From positions 1-32,748 of the forward strand of contig JAEUOX010000061.1 of NCBI GenBank assembly GCA_016790475.1: 32,748 bases of DNA, read 5' to 3'. Position 1 is the stretch's first letter. The number at the start of each line of letters is the position of its first letter. This DNA comes from Rhodoferax sp. (lineage in GTDB: Bacteria > Pseudomonadota > Gammaproteobacteria > Burkholderiales > Burkholderiaceae_C). This document shows positions 24,605 to 32,364 of the stretch, piece by piece. The translations under genes were made by a program, and so were the position numbers. The notes under the pieces are model-generated. The model made no database searches. It was not told where the DNA came from and was given only the letters and a program-made list of their open reading frames with translations.

Positions 24605-25080
24605 GGTGTGGCTCCCGAGGCGCAGTCGGCGCAGACGCCACGCACCGCCATGTCCAGGCGCAGGCCCTGGTAACCGAGCGCCTGCAGCGTCTCGATCGCG
24701 GTGCGTGCGGCGCGCTCCAGATCCAGCGCGCTGGCCTGCAGCGCACCGGCCAGCGGGCGCTCGCGGTGGCAGCTCCGGCATTCGAAATGGGGCGTGGCGT
24801 GCACGCTGGCCGGCATGGCCTGGTAACGCCGCACACGCCGTGCATCGACCCGGCACAGCAGCAGGCCGACCTGCGTCAGCCGGTCGATCAGCCGGTAGAG
24901 CGTCACGCGGTCCAGCCCGGCGGCGCCGTCGCCCTGCAGGGCCGCCTGCAGCTGGGCATGCGTGAAGCTGGTGTCCGGGTGGGCGAGCATCCAGCCCAGC
25001 ACCTGCCGCGCCGCCTGGGTACGGCGCAGGCCATGGGCGCTGAGCAGGGCATCGATCGGATCGTCGGGCAGCGGCGGCAT
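24601..25080 (-). CDS. zur: Fur-family regulator, Zur-like
   Basis: A 159-aa Fur-superfamily repressor. The winged helix is about residues 10-85 (HGLRRTQAARQVLGWMLAHP, then LDRVTLYRLIDRLTQVGLL). The dimerisation domain carries HFECRSCHRERPL (Cys about 120 and 123) and GVCADCA (Cys about 150 and 153), the two CxxC pairs of the structural zinc site in Zur and Fur. Zinc specificity is inferred from the operon partners (ZnuD-like receptor, PA4064/4065-like ABC) and from the inverted repeat in front of the gene. It begins the seven-gene operon and would be autoregulated. ATG 25080 has no Shine-Dalgarno sequence and lies about 10 nt from a candidate -10. Fur or PerR identity cannot be excluded from sequence alone. 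Confidence 0.85.
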   Translation of the reverse strand: MPPLPDDPIDALLSAHGLRRTQAARQVLGWMLAHPDTSFTHAQLQAALQGDGAAGLDRVTLYRLIDRLTQVGLLLCRVDARRVRRYQAMPASVHATPHFECRSCHRERPLAGALQASALDLERAARTAIETLQALGYQGLRLDMAVRGVCADCASGATP

Positions 25081-25144
25081 GAGGGTCTTTATTGCAACTG
25101 GGTTGCATTAAACCACAACGAACGCTGCTCTATAGTCGGCCGCC
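25081..25144. promoter_or_regulatory. Zur-box-like operator and divergent promoters
   Basis: The 64-bp gap between the regulator and the AstE/AspA-like gene contains ATTGCAACTGGGTTGCATT (25091-25109), with perfect arms TGCAAC (25093-25098) and GTTGCA (25102-25107). On the minus strand TTGTGG (25118-25113), 16 nt, TGCAAT (25096-25091) is a candidate promoter for the regulator with the repeat filling the spacer. On the plus strand TTAAAC (25108-25113), 17 nt, TATAGT (25131-25136) is a candidate promoter for the hydrolase, its -35 touching the repeat. A repressor bound here could shut both directions. The motif is seen; binding by Zur is inference. Confidence 0.65.
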
Positions 25145-26140
25145 ATGCACGCCTCCCCCACCTCGAACCCGCCCACCGCCCATCTGCGGATCCACCAGTA
25201 CCGCACGCTCGCGCCGGGCCCCCGCGTGATCGTGCTCGGCGCCGTCCATGGCAATGAGACCTGCGGCACACGCGCGATCGAGCGCCTGGTGCAGGCGCTC
25301 GACAGCGGGGCGCAGACCCTGGCGCGCGGGCAGCTGACGCTGGTGCCCGTGACCAACCCGCTGGCCTACCAGCGCCAGCAGCGCAATGGCGAGCGCAACC
25401 TGAACCGCAACCTGCTGCCGAACGCCTCGCCACAGGACTATGAGGACCGCATCGCCAACGTGCTGTGCCCGCTGCTGGCCGAGCACGACGTGCTGCTGGA
25501 CCTGCACTCCTTCCAGTCGCAGGGCGAGCCCTTCGTGATGCTCGGCCCGGTGGACAACACCGGTGACCTGGAGCCTTTCGCGCAGGCGGCGCAGGAGCAG
25601 GCGCTGGCCCTGCGCCTGGGCCCGCGGCGCATCGTCGAGGGCTGGCTGCAGACCTATGCCGTCGGGGTGCAGCGCCGCCTGGAGCGCACCGCGCCGGGCG
25701 ACCGGGCCCATCTGCTGAGCACCGACCCCTGCTACGGCATCGGCACCACCGAGACCATGCGCCGCCACGGCGGTTATGCGCTGACGCTGGAATGCGGCCA
25801 GCACCAGGACCCGCAGGCGCCCGAGGTGGCCTGGCAGGCGATCCAGCGCACGCTGGCGCACCTGCAGCTGATCGACCAGCCGGCGCCCGCCCCGACCCCG
25901 GCCGTCGAGTTCCTGCGCCTGACCGAGGTGGTGGACCGCCTGCATGCCGGCGACAGCTTCGCCCGGCCCTGGTCCAGCTATGACCGGGTGCAGGCCGGGC
26001 AGACGATCGGCACGCGGCACGACGGCACACCGGTCTGCGCACCCCAGGACGGCTTCATCGTGTTCCCGAACGCGAATGCCGTCGCGGGCAACGAATGGTT
26101 CTACTTCGCGCAGCCGAGCACCCGCAGCCTCGGCGGCTGA
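25145..26140 (+). CDS. Zinc-dependent AstE/AspA-family hydrolase (M14-like)
   Basis: A 331-aa cytoplasmic zinc hydrolase of the succinylglutamate desuccinylase/aspartoacylase family, which cleaves N-acyl amino acids or related amides. Zinc ligands are His35 and Glu38 (GAVHGNETCG) and His121 (LLDLHSFQSQ); the catalytic glutamate is Glu216 (LTLECGQH). The substrate-carboxylate Asn-Arg motif appears in ERNLNRNLLP (about 83-92). A C-terminal beta domain (about 245-331, VCAPQDGFIVFPNANAVAGN) is typical. It is not in an arginine-degradation (ast) context. It is divergent from the Zur-like regulator with an operator-bearing 64-bp gap, so zinc control is likely by position. The true substrate is unknown. 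Confidence 0.85.
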   Translation: MHASPTSNPPTAHLRIHQYRTLAPGPRVIVLGAVHGNETCGTRAIERLVQALDSGAQTLARGQLTLVPVTNPLAYQRQQRNGERNLNRNLLPNASPQDYEDRIANVLCPLLAEHDVLLDLHSFQSQGEPFVMLGPVDNTGDLEPFAQAAQEQALALRLGPRRIVEGWLQTYAVGVQRRLERTAPGDRAHLLSTDPCYGIGTTETMRRHGGYALTLECGQHQDPQAPEVAWQAIQRTLAHLQLIDQPAPAPTPAVEFLRLTEVVDRLHAGDSFARPWSSYDRVQAGQTIGTRHDGTPVCAPQDGFIVFPNANAVAGNEWFYFAQPSTRSLGG

Positions 26141-26167
26141 CCGGCCGCTGACCGGCCGCTGACCGGC
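26136..26167 (+). repeat. 11-bp tandem repeat over the hydrolase stop codon
   Basis: GCTGACCGGCC is repeated at 26136-26146, 26147-26157 and, missing its last base, 26158-26167. The first copy contains the TGA stop of the AstE/AspA-like gene (26138-26140). The following 25 bp include GCGGCGA-T-TCGCCGC (near 26176-26190), a tight hairpin that could help terminate transcription. Confidence 0.75.
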
Positions 26168-26208
26168 GGCCGCCGGCGGCGATTCGCCGCGCGCCGCCAC
26201 CGCCGCGA

Positions 26209-26254
26209 TTGACGAGACCGGGGCCGTCCGGCTACATTACTAACCCGTCAGTCA
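26209..26254 (+). promoter_or_regulatory. Promoter and operator of the tetR-MFP-RND operon
   Basis: TTGACG (26209-26214), an 18-nt spacer and TACATT (26233-26238) form a good sigma-70 promoter. TTACTAACCCGTCAGTCA (26237-26254) is a pseudo-palindrome whose arms (TTACTAAC and GTCAGTCA) agree at 6 of 8 positions. It overlaps the -10 and the expected start of transcription. Placement and form fit autorepression by the TetR protein encoded immediately downstream. Confidence 0.65.
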
Positions 26255-26265
26255 TTAATTTTCCG

Positions 26266-26961
26266 ATGCCCCCGAACGTTCCTGTTGGCGAGCCGCCCGC
26301 CGTGGTGCCGCACGCGAAGACCGCCCGCCGCAAGCAGGCCCGTCCGAGCGAGCTGGTGGCCGCCGCGCTGGACCTGTTCGTCGAAAAGGGCTTCGCCGCC
26401 ACCCGGGCCGAGGAAGTCGCCACCCGGGCCGGTGTCTCCAAGGGCACGCTGTTCCTGTACTTCGCCAGCAAGGAAGACCTTTTCAAGGCGGTGGTGCGAG
26501 AGAACATCTCCGGCCTGTACCCGGAGTGGTCGGTGGAGCTGGACAACTACACCGGCAGCACCGCGGAGCTGCTGCACTACTGCATGCAGGCCTGGTGGTC
26601 CCGCTTCGGCGACACCAAGGCCTCCGGCATCTCCAAGCTCATCATGAGCGAGGCACGCAACTTCCCGGAACTGGCCAGCTTCTACCAGCAGGAGGTCGTC
26701 GAGCCGGGCAGCGCGCTGATCCGGCGCATCCTGCAGCGCGGCGTCGACCGCGGCGAGTTCCACCCGATCGACATGCGCTACGGCGTCTATGTCGTGCTGG
26801 CCCCGATGATGTTCCTGGTGACCTGGAAACACTCGCTGGGCGCCTGCCTGCCGGCCCAGACCGGCATCGTGCCGCAGGAGTACCTGCGCTTCCAGATCGA
26901 CACCATCCTGCGCGGCCTGGCCCGGCCCGCTGCCGCCCCCCCGAAAGGATCTGCCCCGTGA
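26266..26961 (+). CDS. TetR/AcrR-family repressor of the efflux operon
   Basis: A 231-aa TetR regulator. The N-terminal DNA-binding domain is about residues 25-75: [20 protein letters not shown], then [20 protein letters not shown], the classic TetR helix-turn-helix. The C-terminal ligand domain resembles the AcrR/TetR_C group found beside RND pumps. ATG 26266 is used; an in-frame reading further upstream would include the promoter. No Shine-Dalgarno sequence precedes it, and it begins roughly 20 nt after the expected transcription start. Its TGA overlaps the GTG start of the periplasmic adaptor gene (GTGA), so regulator and pump are one operon. Confidence 0.92.
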   Translation: MPPNVPVGEPPAVVPHAKTARRKQARPSELVAAALDLFVEKGFAATRAEEVATRAGVSKGTLFLYFASKEDLFKAVVRENISGLYPEWSVELDNYTGSTAELLHYCMQAWWSRFGDTKASGISKLIMSEARNFPELASFYQQEVVEPGSALIRRILQRGVDRGEFHPIDMRYGVYVVLAPMMFLVTWKHSLGACLPAQTGIVPQEYLRFQIDTILRGLARPAAAPPKGSAP

Positions 26962-28091
26962 TTCGCCGATGGTTCCAGTGGGGCCTTGCCGCCCTGGTGA
27001 TCGCCGCCCTCGCCTTCGGCGTGCTGCGCGTGCTGTCGCAACGCAAGGAGCAGCAGGCCGCCGATGCGGCCAAGCTGTTGCAGCGCGCCCAGGCCGGCAT
27101 CGAGGTCGCCCCGACAGACCTGGTCGCCGTGCAGCTGCGCACGCTGGCGCGCACGGTGCCGGTTTCCGGCAGCCTGAAGGCGGCCAACACCGTTGTCGTC
27201 AAGGCCCGCGTCGCCGGTGAGCTGCAGGGCCTGAGTCTGCGCGAGGGCGACGCCGTACGGGCCGGGCAGACCGTCGCCCGGGTCGAGCCGGCCGACAGCC
27301 AGGCCCGGCTGCGGCAGACCGAGCAGCAGGCCGAGGCCGCGCGCGCGCAGGTCGACATCGCGCGGCGCAGCTTCGAGAACAACCGTGCGCTGAAGGCCCA
27401 GGGCTTCATTTCGCAGTTCGCGCTGGACTCCGCCGCCGCGAACCTGGCTGCCGCCGAGGCCAGCTACCAGGCGGCCCTGGCCGCCGCCGACGTGACCCGC
27501 AAGGCGCTGGAGGACACCGTGCTGCGCGCGCCGATCGCCGGCCTGGTGTCGCAGCGCCTGGCCCAGAACGGCGAGCGCCTGGCGGTGGACGGCCGGGTGC
27601 TGGAAATCGTGGACCTGCGCCGCATGGAGCTGGAAGCCAGCCTGAGCGCTGCCGAGGCCCTGCAGGTGCAGCCCGGCCAGAAGGCGCGGCTGCAGATTGA
27701 AGGTGTCCCGACGCCGGTGACCGCCACCGTCGCGCGGGTCAACCCGACCGTGCTGGCCGGCAGCCGCGCGGTGCTGGCCTACCTGGTGCTGGATCCGGTG
27801 CCGGGCCTGCGCCAGGGCCTGTTCGCCCAGGGACAGGTGCAGGTCGGCAGCGTGCAGGCCACCGCGGTGCCGCTCAATGCCGTGCGCACCGACAAGCCGC
27901 TGCCCTATGTGCAGCTGATCCGTGACCAGCGGCTGGTGCACCAGCAGGTGCAGGTCGGCGAGCGCGCCGACGCGGACGGCCAGACCGTCGTCGCGGTGCA
28001 GGGCCTGCCGGAGAACACCCGCGTGCTCAGCGGCGCCCTGGGTCCGCTGCGCGAGGGCACGCCGGTGACGCTGACCGCTGGCGGCAAATAG
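26958..28091 (+). CDS. RND efflux periplasmic adaptor (MFP)
   Basis: A 377-aa membrane-fusion protein linking the RND pump to an outer-membrane channel. The N-terminus is a single membrane anchor ([19 protein letters not shown]) with no lipobox cysteine, so it is probably anchored by this helix. It has a split lipoyl domain ([20 protein letters not shown] near 77-96 and [19 protein letters not shown] near 192-210), a central helical hairpin rich in Ala/Gln/Glu (about 105-185), and beta-barrel and membrane-proximal domains after that. Start GTG 26958 has AAGGA 9 nt upstream and overlaps tetR by 4 nt; the RND gene follows after 2 nt. Confidence 0.95.
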   Translation: MIRRWFQWGLAALVIAALAFGVLRVLSQRKEQQAADAAKLLQRAQAGIEVAPTDLVAVQLRTLARTVPVSGSLKAANTVVVKARVAGELQGLSLREGDAVRAGQTVARVEPADSQARLRQTEQQAEAARAQVDIARRSFENNRALKAQGFISQFALDSAAANLAAAEASYQAALAAADVTRKALEDTVLRAPIAGLVSQRLAQNGERLAVDGRVLEIVDLRRMELEASLSAAEALQVQPGQKARLQIEGVPTPVTATVARVNPTVLAGSRAVLAYLVLDPVPGLRQGLFAQGQVQVGSVQATAVPLNAVRTDKPLPYVQLIRDQRLVHQQVQVGERADADGQTVVAVQGLPENTRVLSGALGPLREGTPVTLTAGGK

Positions 28092-28093
28092 GC

Positions 28094-31000
28094 ATGTGGT
28101 TCACGCGCGTCAGTCTGCAGAACCCGGTCTTTGCGACCATGGTCATGCTGGCCCTGGTGGTGCTGGGCCTGTTCTCCTACCAGCGGCTGCAGATCGACCA
28201 GTTCCCGAACGTCGACCTGCCGGTCGTCGTGGTGATCACCGACTACCCCGGTGCGGCACCGGAGATTGTCGAAAGCGAGGTCACGAAGAAGGTCGAGGAA
28301 GGCGTCAACTCGATCGCCGGCATCAATGCGCTGACCTCGCGCACGACCGAGGGCCAGTCGGTCGTGATCCTGGAGTTCGGCCTGCATGTGGATGGCCGCA
28401 AGGCGGCGGAGGACGTTCGCGAGAAGGTGGCGGCGATCAAGCCGCTGCTGCGCACCGAGGTCAAGGAGCCGCGCGTGCTGCGTTTCGACCCGGCAGCCCG
28501 GTCGGTCTGGTCGGTCGCGGTGGTTCCGGATACGAAGACGGCCACCGGCACACGACCGATGTCGGCCGTGGAAATGACGAACTGGGCCGACCAGGTGCTC
28601 AAGAAGCGCCTGGAGAACGTGCGCGGTGTCGGCTCTGTCAGCCTGGTCGGCGGCACCAAGCGCGAGATCAACCTCTATCTGAACCCGCAGGCCCTGGAGG
28701 CCTTCGGCATCACGCCGGACCAGGTCGTCAGTGCGGTGCGCAACGACAACCAGGACCTGCCGCTGGGCGCCATCCGCTCCCGCGACCAGGAGCGCGTGAT
28801 CCAGATCGAGGCCCGCATCGAACGTCCGGAGGAGTTCGGCCGCATCATCGTCGCGCGGCGCAACGGCGCCGCGGTCCGGCTGGACCAGGTGGCGCGGGTC
28901 GCCGACGGCGCCCAGGAAGTGGACAGCCTGGCGCTGTACAACGGCGAGCGCACGCTGCTGCTGACGGTACAGAAGTCGCAGGACGAGAACACGATCGCGG
29001 TCGTGGATGGCCTGCAGAAGGCCGTGGCCGACATGCAGACCCGGCTGCCCCCGGGCCTGGCGTTGCAACTGATCACCGACGGTTCGCGCCAGATCCGGGT
29101 GTCGGTGGACAACGTGCGCCGCACGCTGATCGAGGGCGCGGTGCTGACGGTGCTGATCGTGTTCCTGTTCCTGAACTCCTGGCGCTCGACGGTGATCACC
29201 GGGCTGACGCTGCCGATCGCGATCATCGGCACCTTCCTGTTCATGAACATGTTCGGCTTCACGATCAACATGATCACGCTGATGGCGCTGAGCCTGTGCG
29301 TTGGCCTGCTGATCGACGACGCGATCGTGGTGCGCGAGAACATCGTGCGCCATGTGCAGATGGGCAAGACCCCGTTCCAGGCCTCGCTGGACGGCACGCA
29401 GGAGATCGGCCTGGCGGTGCTCGCCACCACACTGTCGATCGTGGCCGTGTTCATGCCGATCGGCTTCATGGGCGGCATCATCGGCAAGTTCTTCCATGAG
29501 TTCGGGCTGACGATCGTCGCGGCGGTGCTGATCTCGATGTTCGTCAGCTTCACGCTGGACCCGATGCTGTCCTCCGTCTGGCACGACCCGAGCATCGACA
29601 CCCACGGAAAGCCCCAGGGCGGCTGGTACGGCCGGACGATCGGCCGCGTGACCGGCGCATTCGACCGGGCCACCGACGCGCTGATCGACGCCTACCAGGC
29701 GATCCTGCGCCGGGCGCTGGGGCACCGGCTGGTCACCGTGGTGCTGGCCGTGGTGGTCTTCGCCACCAGCATCGCGATGGTGCCGCTGCTGGGCACGGAG
29801 TTCGTGCCGAAATCCGACTTCTCCGAGACCACGCTGAACTTCTACACGCCGATGGGCTCCTCGCTGGAGGTGACCGAGGCCAAGGCGCGCCAGGTCGAGG
29901 CGATCGTGCGCGCGCAGCCGGAGGTGCGCTACACGCTGACCACGATCAACACCGGCAACGCGCCCGGCAAGATCTCGGCCAGCGTGTATGTGCGTCTGGT
30001 CGACCGCAAGGACCGCGACAAGAGCGTGGATGCGCTGTCGGAGACCCTTCGTGCCCGGCTGCAGAAGATCCCCGGCATCACGGTCACGCATGTGGGTCTG
30101 CTGGATTCGGTGGGGGGCAACAAGCAGATCCAGTTCTCGATCCAGGGGCCGAACCAGGGCGAACTCGAGCGCATCGCCCGGCTCGCGATGGAACGGCTGC
30201 GCGGCATCCCCGGGCTGGTCGACCTGGATTCCAGCGTCAAGCCCGACAAGCCGACGCTGGACGTGGCCGTGCGCCGCGACGTGGCCTCCGACCTCGGCGT
30301 CAGCACCACGCAGATCGGCACGGCGCTGCGCACGCTGGTGGCCGGCCAGACCGTGGGCAACTGGCGGGCGCCCGACGACCAGACCTACGACGTCAACGTG
30401 CGGCTGGCGCCGGAGGCCCGCAACGCGCCGGACGACCTGCTGCGCCTGCCCTTCTCCGCCGGCACCAATGCAGACGGCTCGACCCGGATCGTGCGGCTGA
30501 ACCAGGTGGCCGAGGTGCGCGAGGGCACCGGCCCGAACCAGATCAACCGGCGCGACCTGACCCGCGAGGTGAGCCTCAGCGCCAATGCCGACGGCCGCTC
30601 CGCCGGCGAGATCTCGGCCGACATCCGCAGCACCATGGAGGGCATCGCGATGCCGCCGGGCTACAGCTTCAAGTTCAGCGGCGCGACCAAGGACATGGCC
30701 GAGGCCTTCGGCTACGCGATCTCGGCGCTGGTGCTGGCGATCGTGTTCATCTACATGATCCTGGCCAGCCAGTTCAAGAGCTTCCTGCAGCCGCTGGCCC
30801 TGATGACCGCGCTGCCGCTGACGCTGATCGGCGTGGTGGCCGCACTGCTGCTGTTCCGCTCGACGCTGTCGATGTTCTCGGTGATCGGCGTCGTGATGCT
30901 GATGGGTCTGGTCACGAAGAACGCGATCCTGCTGGTGGATTTCGCGATCCGGGCCCGCCAGGCGCAGATCGCCCCTGACGGCAGCCGGCAACCCGGCCTG

Positions 31001-31285
31001 GACCGCCACGACGCGCTGCTGCTGGCCGCCCGGGTGCGGCTGCGCCCGATCCTGATGACCACGCTGGCGATGGTGTTCGGCATGGTGCCGCTGGCCTTCG
31101 CGATCACCGAGGGCTCGGAGGTGCGTGCGCCGATGGGGCAGGCGGTCATCGGCGGCGTCATCACGTCCTCGCTGCTGACGCTGGTGGTGGTGCCGGTCGT
31201 GTACTGTTATATGGACGATCTGGCGGTCTGGCTGCGGCGGGTGGCCGGCCTGGCGCCAGCGCCTAGAATTGGCGGCGAGCCCTGA
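28094..31285 (+). CDS. RND-family multidrug efflux permease (HAE1 type)
   Basis: A 1063-aa inner-membrane proton-driven exporter, the full length of AcrB-type pumps. It starts with MWFTRVSLQNPVFATMVML, and two large periplasmic regions follow the first and seventh membrane helices. The proton relay has Asp408-Asp409 in LCVGLLIDDAIVVREN (TM4) and a lysine in LMGLVTKNAILLVDFA (TM10). The divided-repeat signature GTEFVPKSDFSE marks the second half. Cargo cannot be read; hydrophobic drugs or detergents are typical for HAE1. The operon has no outer-membrane factor of its own, but tolC begins about 1.1 kb downstream. Confidence 0.97.
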   Translation: MWFTRVSLQNPVFATMVMLALVVLGLFSYQRLQIDQFPNVDLPVVVVITDYPGAAPEIVESEVTKKVEEGVNSIAGINALTSRTTEGQSVVILEFGLHVDGRKAAEDVREKVAAIKPLLRTEVKEPRVLRFDPAARSVWSVAVVPDTKTATGTRPMSAVEMTNWADQVLKKRLENVRGVGSVSLVGGTKREINLYLNPQALEAFGITPDQVVSAVRNDNQDLPLGAIRSRDQERVIQIEARIERPEEFGRIIVARRNGAAVRLDQVARVADGAQEVDSLALYNGERTLLLTVQKSQDENTIAVVDGLQKAVADMQTRLPPGLALQLITDGSRQIRVSVDNVRRTLIEGAVLTVLIVFLFLNSWRSTVITGLTLPIAIIGTFLFMNMFGFTINMITLMALSLCVGLLIDDAIVVRENIVRHVQMGKTPFQASLDGTQEIGLAVLATTLSIVAVFMPIGFMGGIIGKFFHEFGLTIVAAVLISMFVSFTLDPMLSSVWHDPSIDTHGKPQGGWYGRTIGRVTGAFDRATDALIDAYQAILRRALGHRLVTVVLAVVVFATSIAMVPLLGTEFVPKSDFSETTLNFYTPMGSSLEVTEAKARQVEAIVRAQPEVRYTLTTINTGNAPGKISASVYVRLVDRKDRDKSVDALSETLRARLQKIPGITVTHVGLLDSVGGNKQIQFSIQGPNQGELERIARLAMERLRGIPGLVDLDSSVKPDKPTLDVAVRRDVASDLGVSTTQIGTALRTLVAGQTVGNWRAPDDQTYDVNVRLAPEARNAPDDLLRLPFSAGTNADGSTRIVRLNQVAEVREGTGPNQINRRDLTREVSLSANADGRSAGEISADIRSTMEGIAMPPGYSFKFSGATKDMAEAFGYAISALVLAIVFIYMILASQFKSFLQPLALMTALPLTLIGVVAALLLFRSTLSMFSVIGVVMLMGLVTKNAILLVDFAIRARQAQIAPDGSRQPGLDRHDALLLAARVRLRPILMTTLAMVFGMVPLAFAITEGSEVRAPMGQAVIGGVITSSLLTLVVVPVVYCYMDDLAVWLRRVAGLAPAPRIGGEP

Positions 31286-31313
31286 ACCCGGCTATTTTGG
31301 AGTGATGCAAGCG

Positions 31314-31967
31314 ATGAATCTGGAACAAGCCCGCTTCAACATGATCGAGCAGCAGATCCGCCCCTGGGAGGTCCTGGACGCCCAGGTGCTGCACCTGCTG
31401 TCGGTCGTCAAGCGCGAGGACTTCGTGCCCCCCGGTTACCGCAACCTGGCCTTTGTCGACATGGAGATTCCGCTGACCGACGGCCAGTGCATGCTGGCGC
31501 CGCGGGTCGAGGCCCGGCTGCTGCAGGACCTGGGTGTGCAGAAACACGAGAAGGTGCTGGAGATCGGCGCCGGCTCCGGCTACATGGCCGCCCTGCTGGC
31601 CCACCGTGCTCAGCGCGTCATCAGCCTGGAGATCCATGCCGAACTGGCCCGTACCGCCCGCGCGAACCTGCAGGCCGCCGGCGTGCTGAACGCCGAGGTG
31701 CGCCACCTGGACGGCGCCCGCGGCGTGCCGGTCGAGGCCCCGTTCGACGTGATCCTGCTCAGCGGCTCGCTGCCGGAGGTCCCGCAGTCGCTGCTGGGCC
31801 ACCTGAAGGTCGGCGGCCGGCTCGGCGCGATCATCGGCGATGATCCGGTCATGCGGGCCACCATCGTGACCCGCGTCGGGGAGTCCCAGTTCCGTACCCA
31901 GCAGCCCTGGGACACCGTGGCCCCCCGCCTGCTGAACTTCCCGGAACCCTCCCGCTTCAGTTTCTGA
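31314..31967 (+). CDS. Pcm-like protein-L-isoaspartate O-methyltransferase homologue
   Basis: A 217-aa SAM-dependent methyltransferase-fold protein. SAM motif I is VLEIGAGSGYMAALLA (about 80-95), and post-I VISLEIHAELA has the acidic ribose-binding residue. It belongs to the Pcm family by overall pattern (LTDGQCMLAPRVEARLLQDL). Canonical Pcm enzymes read QTIS before the Pro in this loop, with a catalytic Ser; here it is QCML, so isoaspartyl repair activity is doubtful. ATG 31314 is preferred over ATG 31305 because GGAG (31299-31302) is then 11 nt away, not 2, and family members begin with MN-EQARFNMIEQQIRPW. It leads a pcm-rhodanese-tolC run common in Burkholderiales (from memory). Confidence 0.85.
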   Translation: MNLEQARFNMIEQQIRPWEVLDAQVLHLLSVVKREDFVPPGYRNLAFVDMEIPLTDGQCMLAPRVEARLLQDLGVQKHEKVLEIGAGSGYMAALLAHRAQRVISLEIHAELARTARANLQAAGVLNAEVRHLDGARGVPVEAPFDVILLSGSLPEVPQSLLGHLKVGGRLGAIIGDDPVMRATIVTRVGESQFRTQQPWDTVAPRLLNFPEPSRFSF

Positions 31968-31983
31968 CGCCCCCGGATTGCCG

Positions 31984-32328
31984 ATGATTGTCCAAGTCCG
32001 CCCCAAAGACCTCGCCGCCTGGATCGAGAGCGTGCGCAGCTTCGGCCAACCGCAGCTCGTCGACGTGCGCGAACCGTCCGAGCTGCGCACCGCCAGCATC
32101 CCGCCGAGCGACAGCTACACCTTTCTGGCGATCCCGATGGCCACGATTCCCGCTCGGCTGGCGGAACTCGACCCGCAAAAGCCGGTCGCATGTCTGTGCC
32201 ACCACGGCGGTCGCAGCATGCAGGTCGCATCCTTCCTGCACGGGCGTGGCTTTGCGCAGGTGGCCAACATTGCCGGGGGCATCCATGCCTGGGCCGACGA
32301 AGTCGACCCGAGCATTCCACGCTACTGA
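31984..32328 (+). CDS. Single-domain rhodanese-like sulfurtransferase
   Basis: A 114-aa cytoplasmic rhodanese, which carries sulfur as a persulfide on its active-site cysteine. The N-terminal motif LVDVREPSEL (about 25-34) and the active loop Cys72-His-His-Gly-Gly-Arg-Ser with the C-x5-pattern, then VANIAGGIHAWADEVDP near the end, are diagnostic. It lacks a signal peptide. It starts 16 nt after the Pcm-like gene and ends 36 nt before tolC, so it is probably co-transcribed with both; the sulfur acceptor is unknown. Confidence 0.93.
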   Translation: MIVQVRPKDLAAWIESVRSFGQPQLVDVREPSELRTASIPPSDSYTFLAIPMATIPARLAELDPQKPVACLCHHGGRSMQVASFLHGRGFAQVANIAGGIHAWADEVDPSIPRY

Positions 32329-32364
32329 TCGCGGGTTCCGGTGTCGCGCTTGTCAAGGAAATCC

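Noticed and set aside
24605-25108. N-terminal extension of the ABC ATPase through the regulator gene
   Set aside because: The frame is open, but the added residues show no domain and overlap the Fur-family gene; the GTG at 24604 gives the standard 220-aa ATPase with a GTGA overlap.
26176-26190. Strong intrinsic terminator after the AstE/AspA-like gene
   Set aside because: The hairpin is perfect, but its loop is minimal and no T-tract follows; mentioned only as a possible aid to termination.
27905-31009. A 1034-codon open frame antisense to the RND permease and adaptor
   Set aside because: It is rich in His, Arg, Gln and Asp with no recognisable domain, and lies opposite two clear pump genes. 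Such frames are expected in very GC-rich DNA with strong third-position bias.
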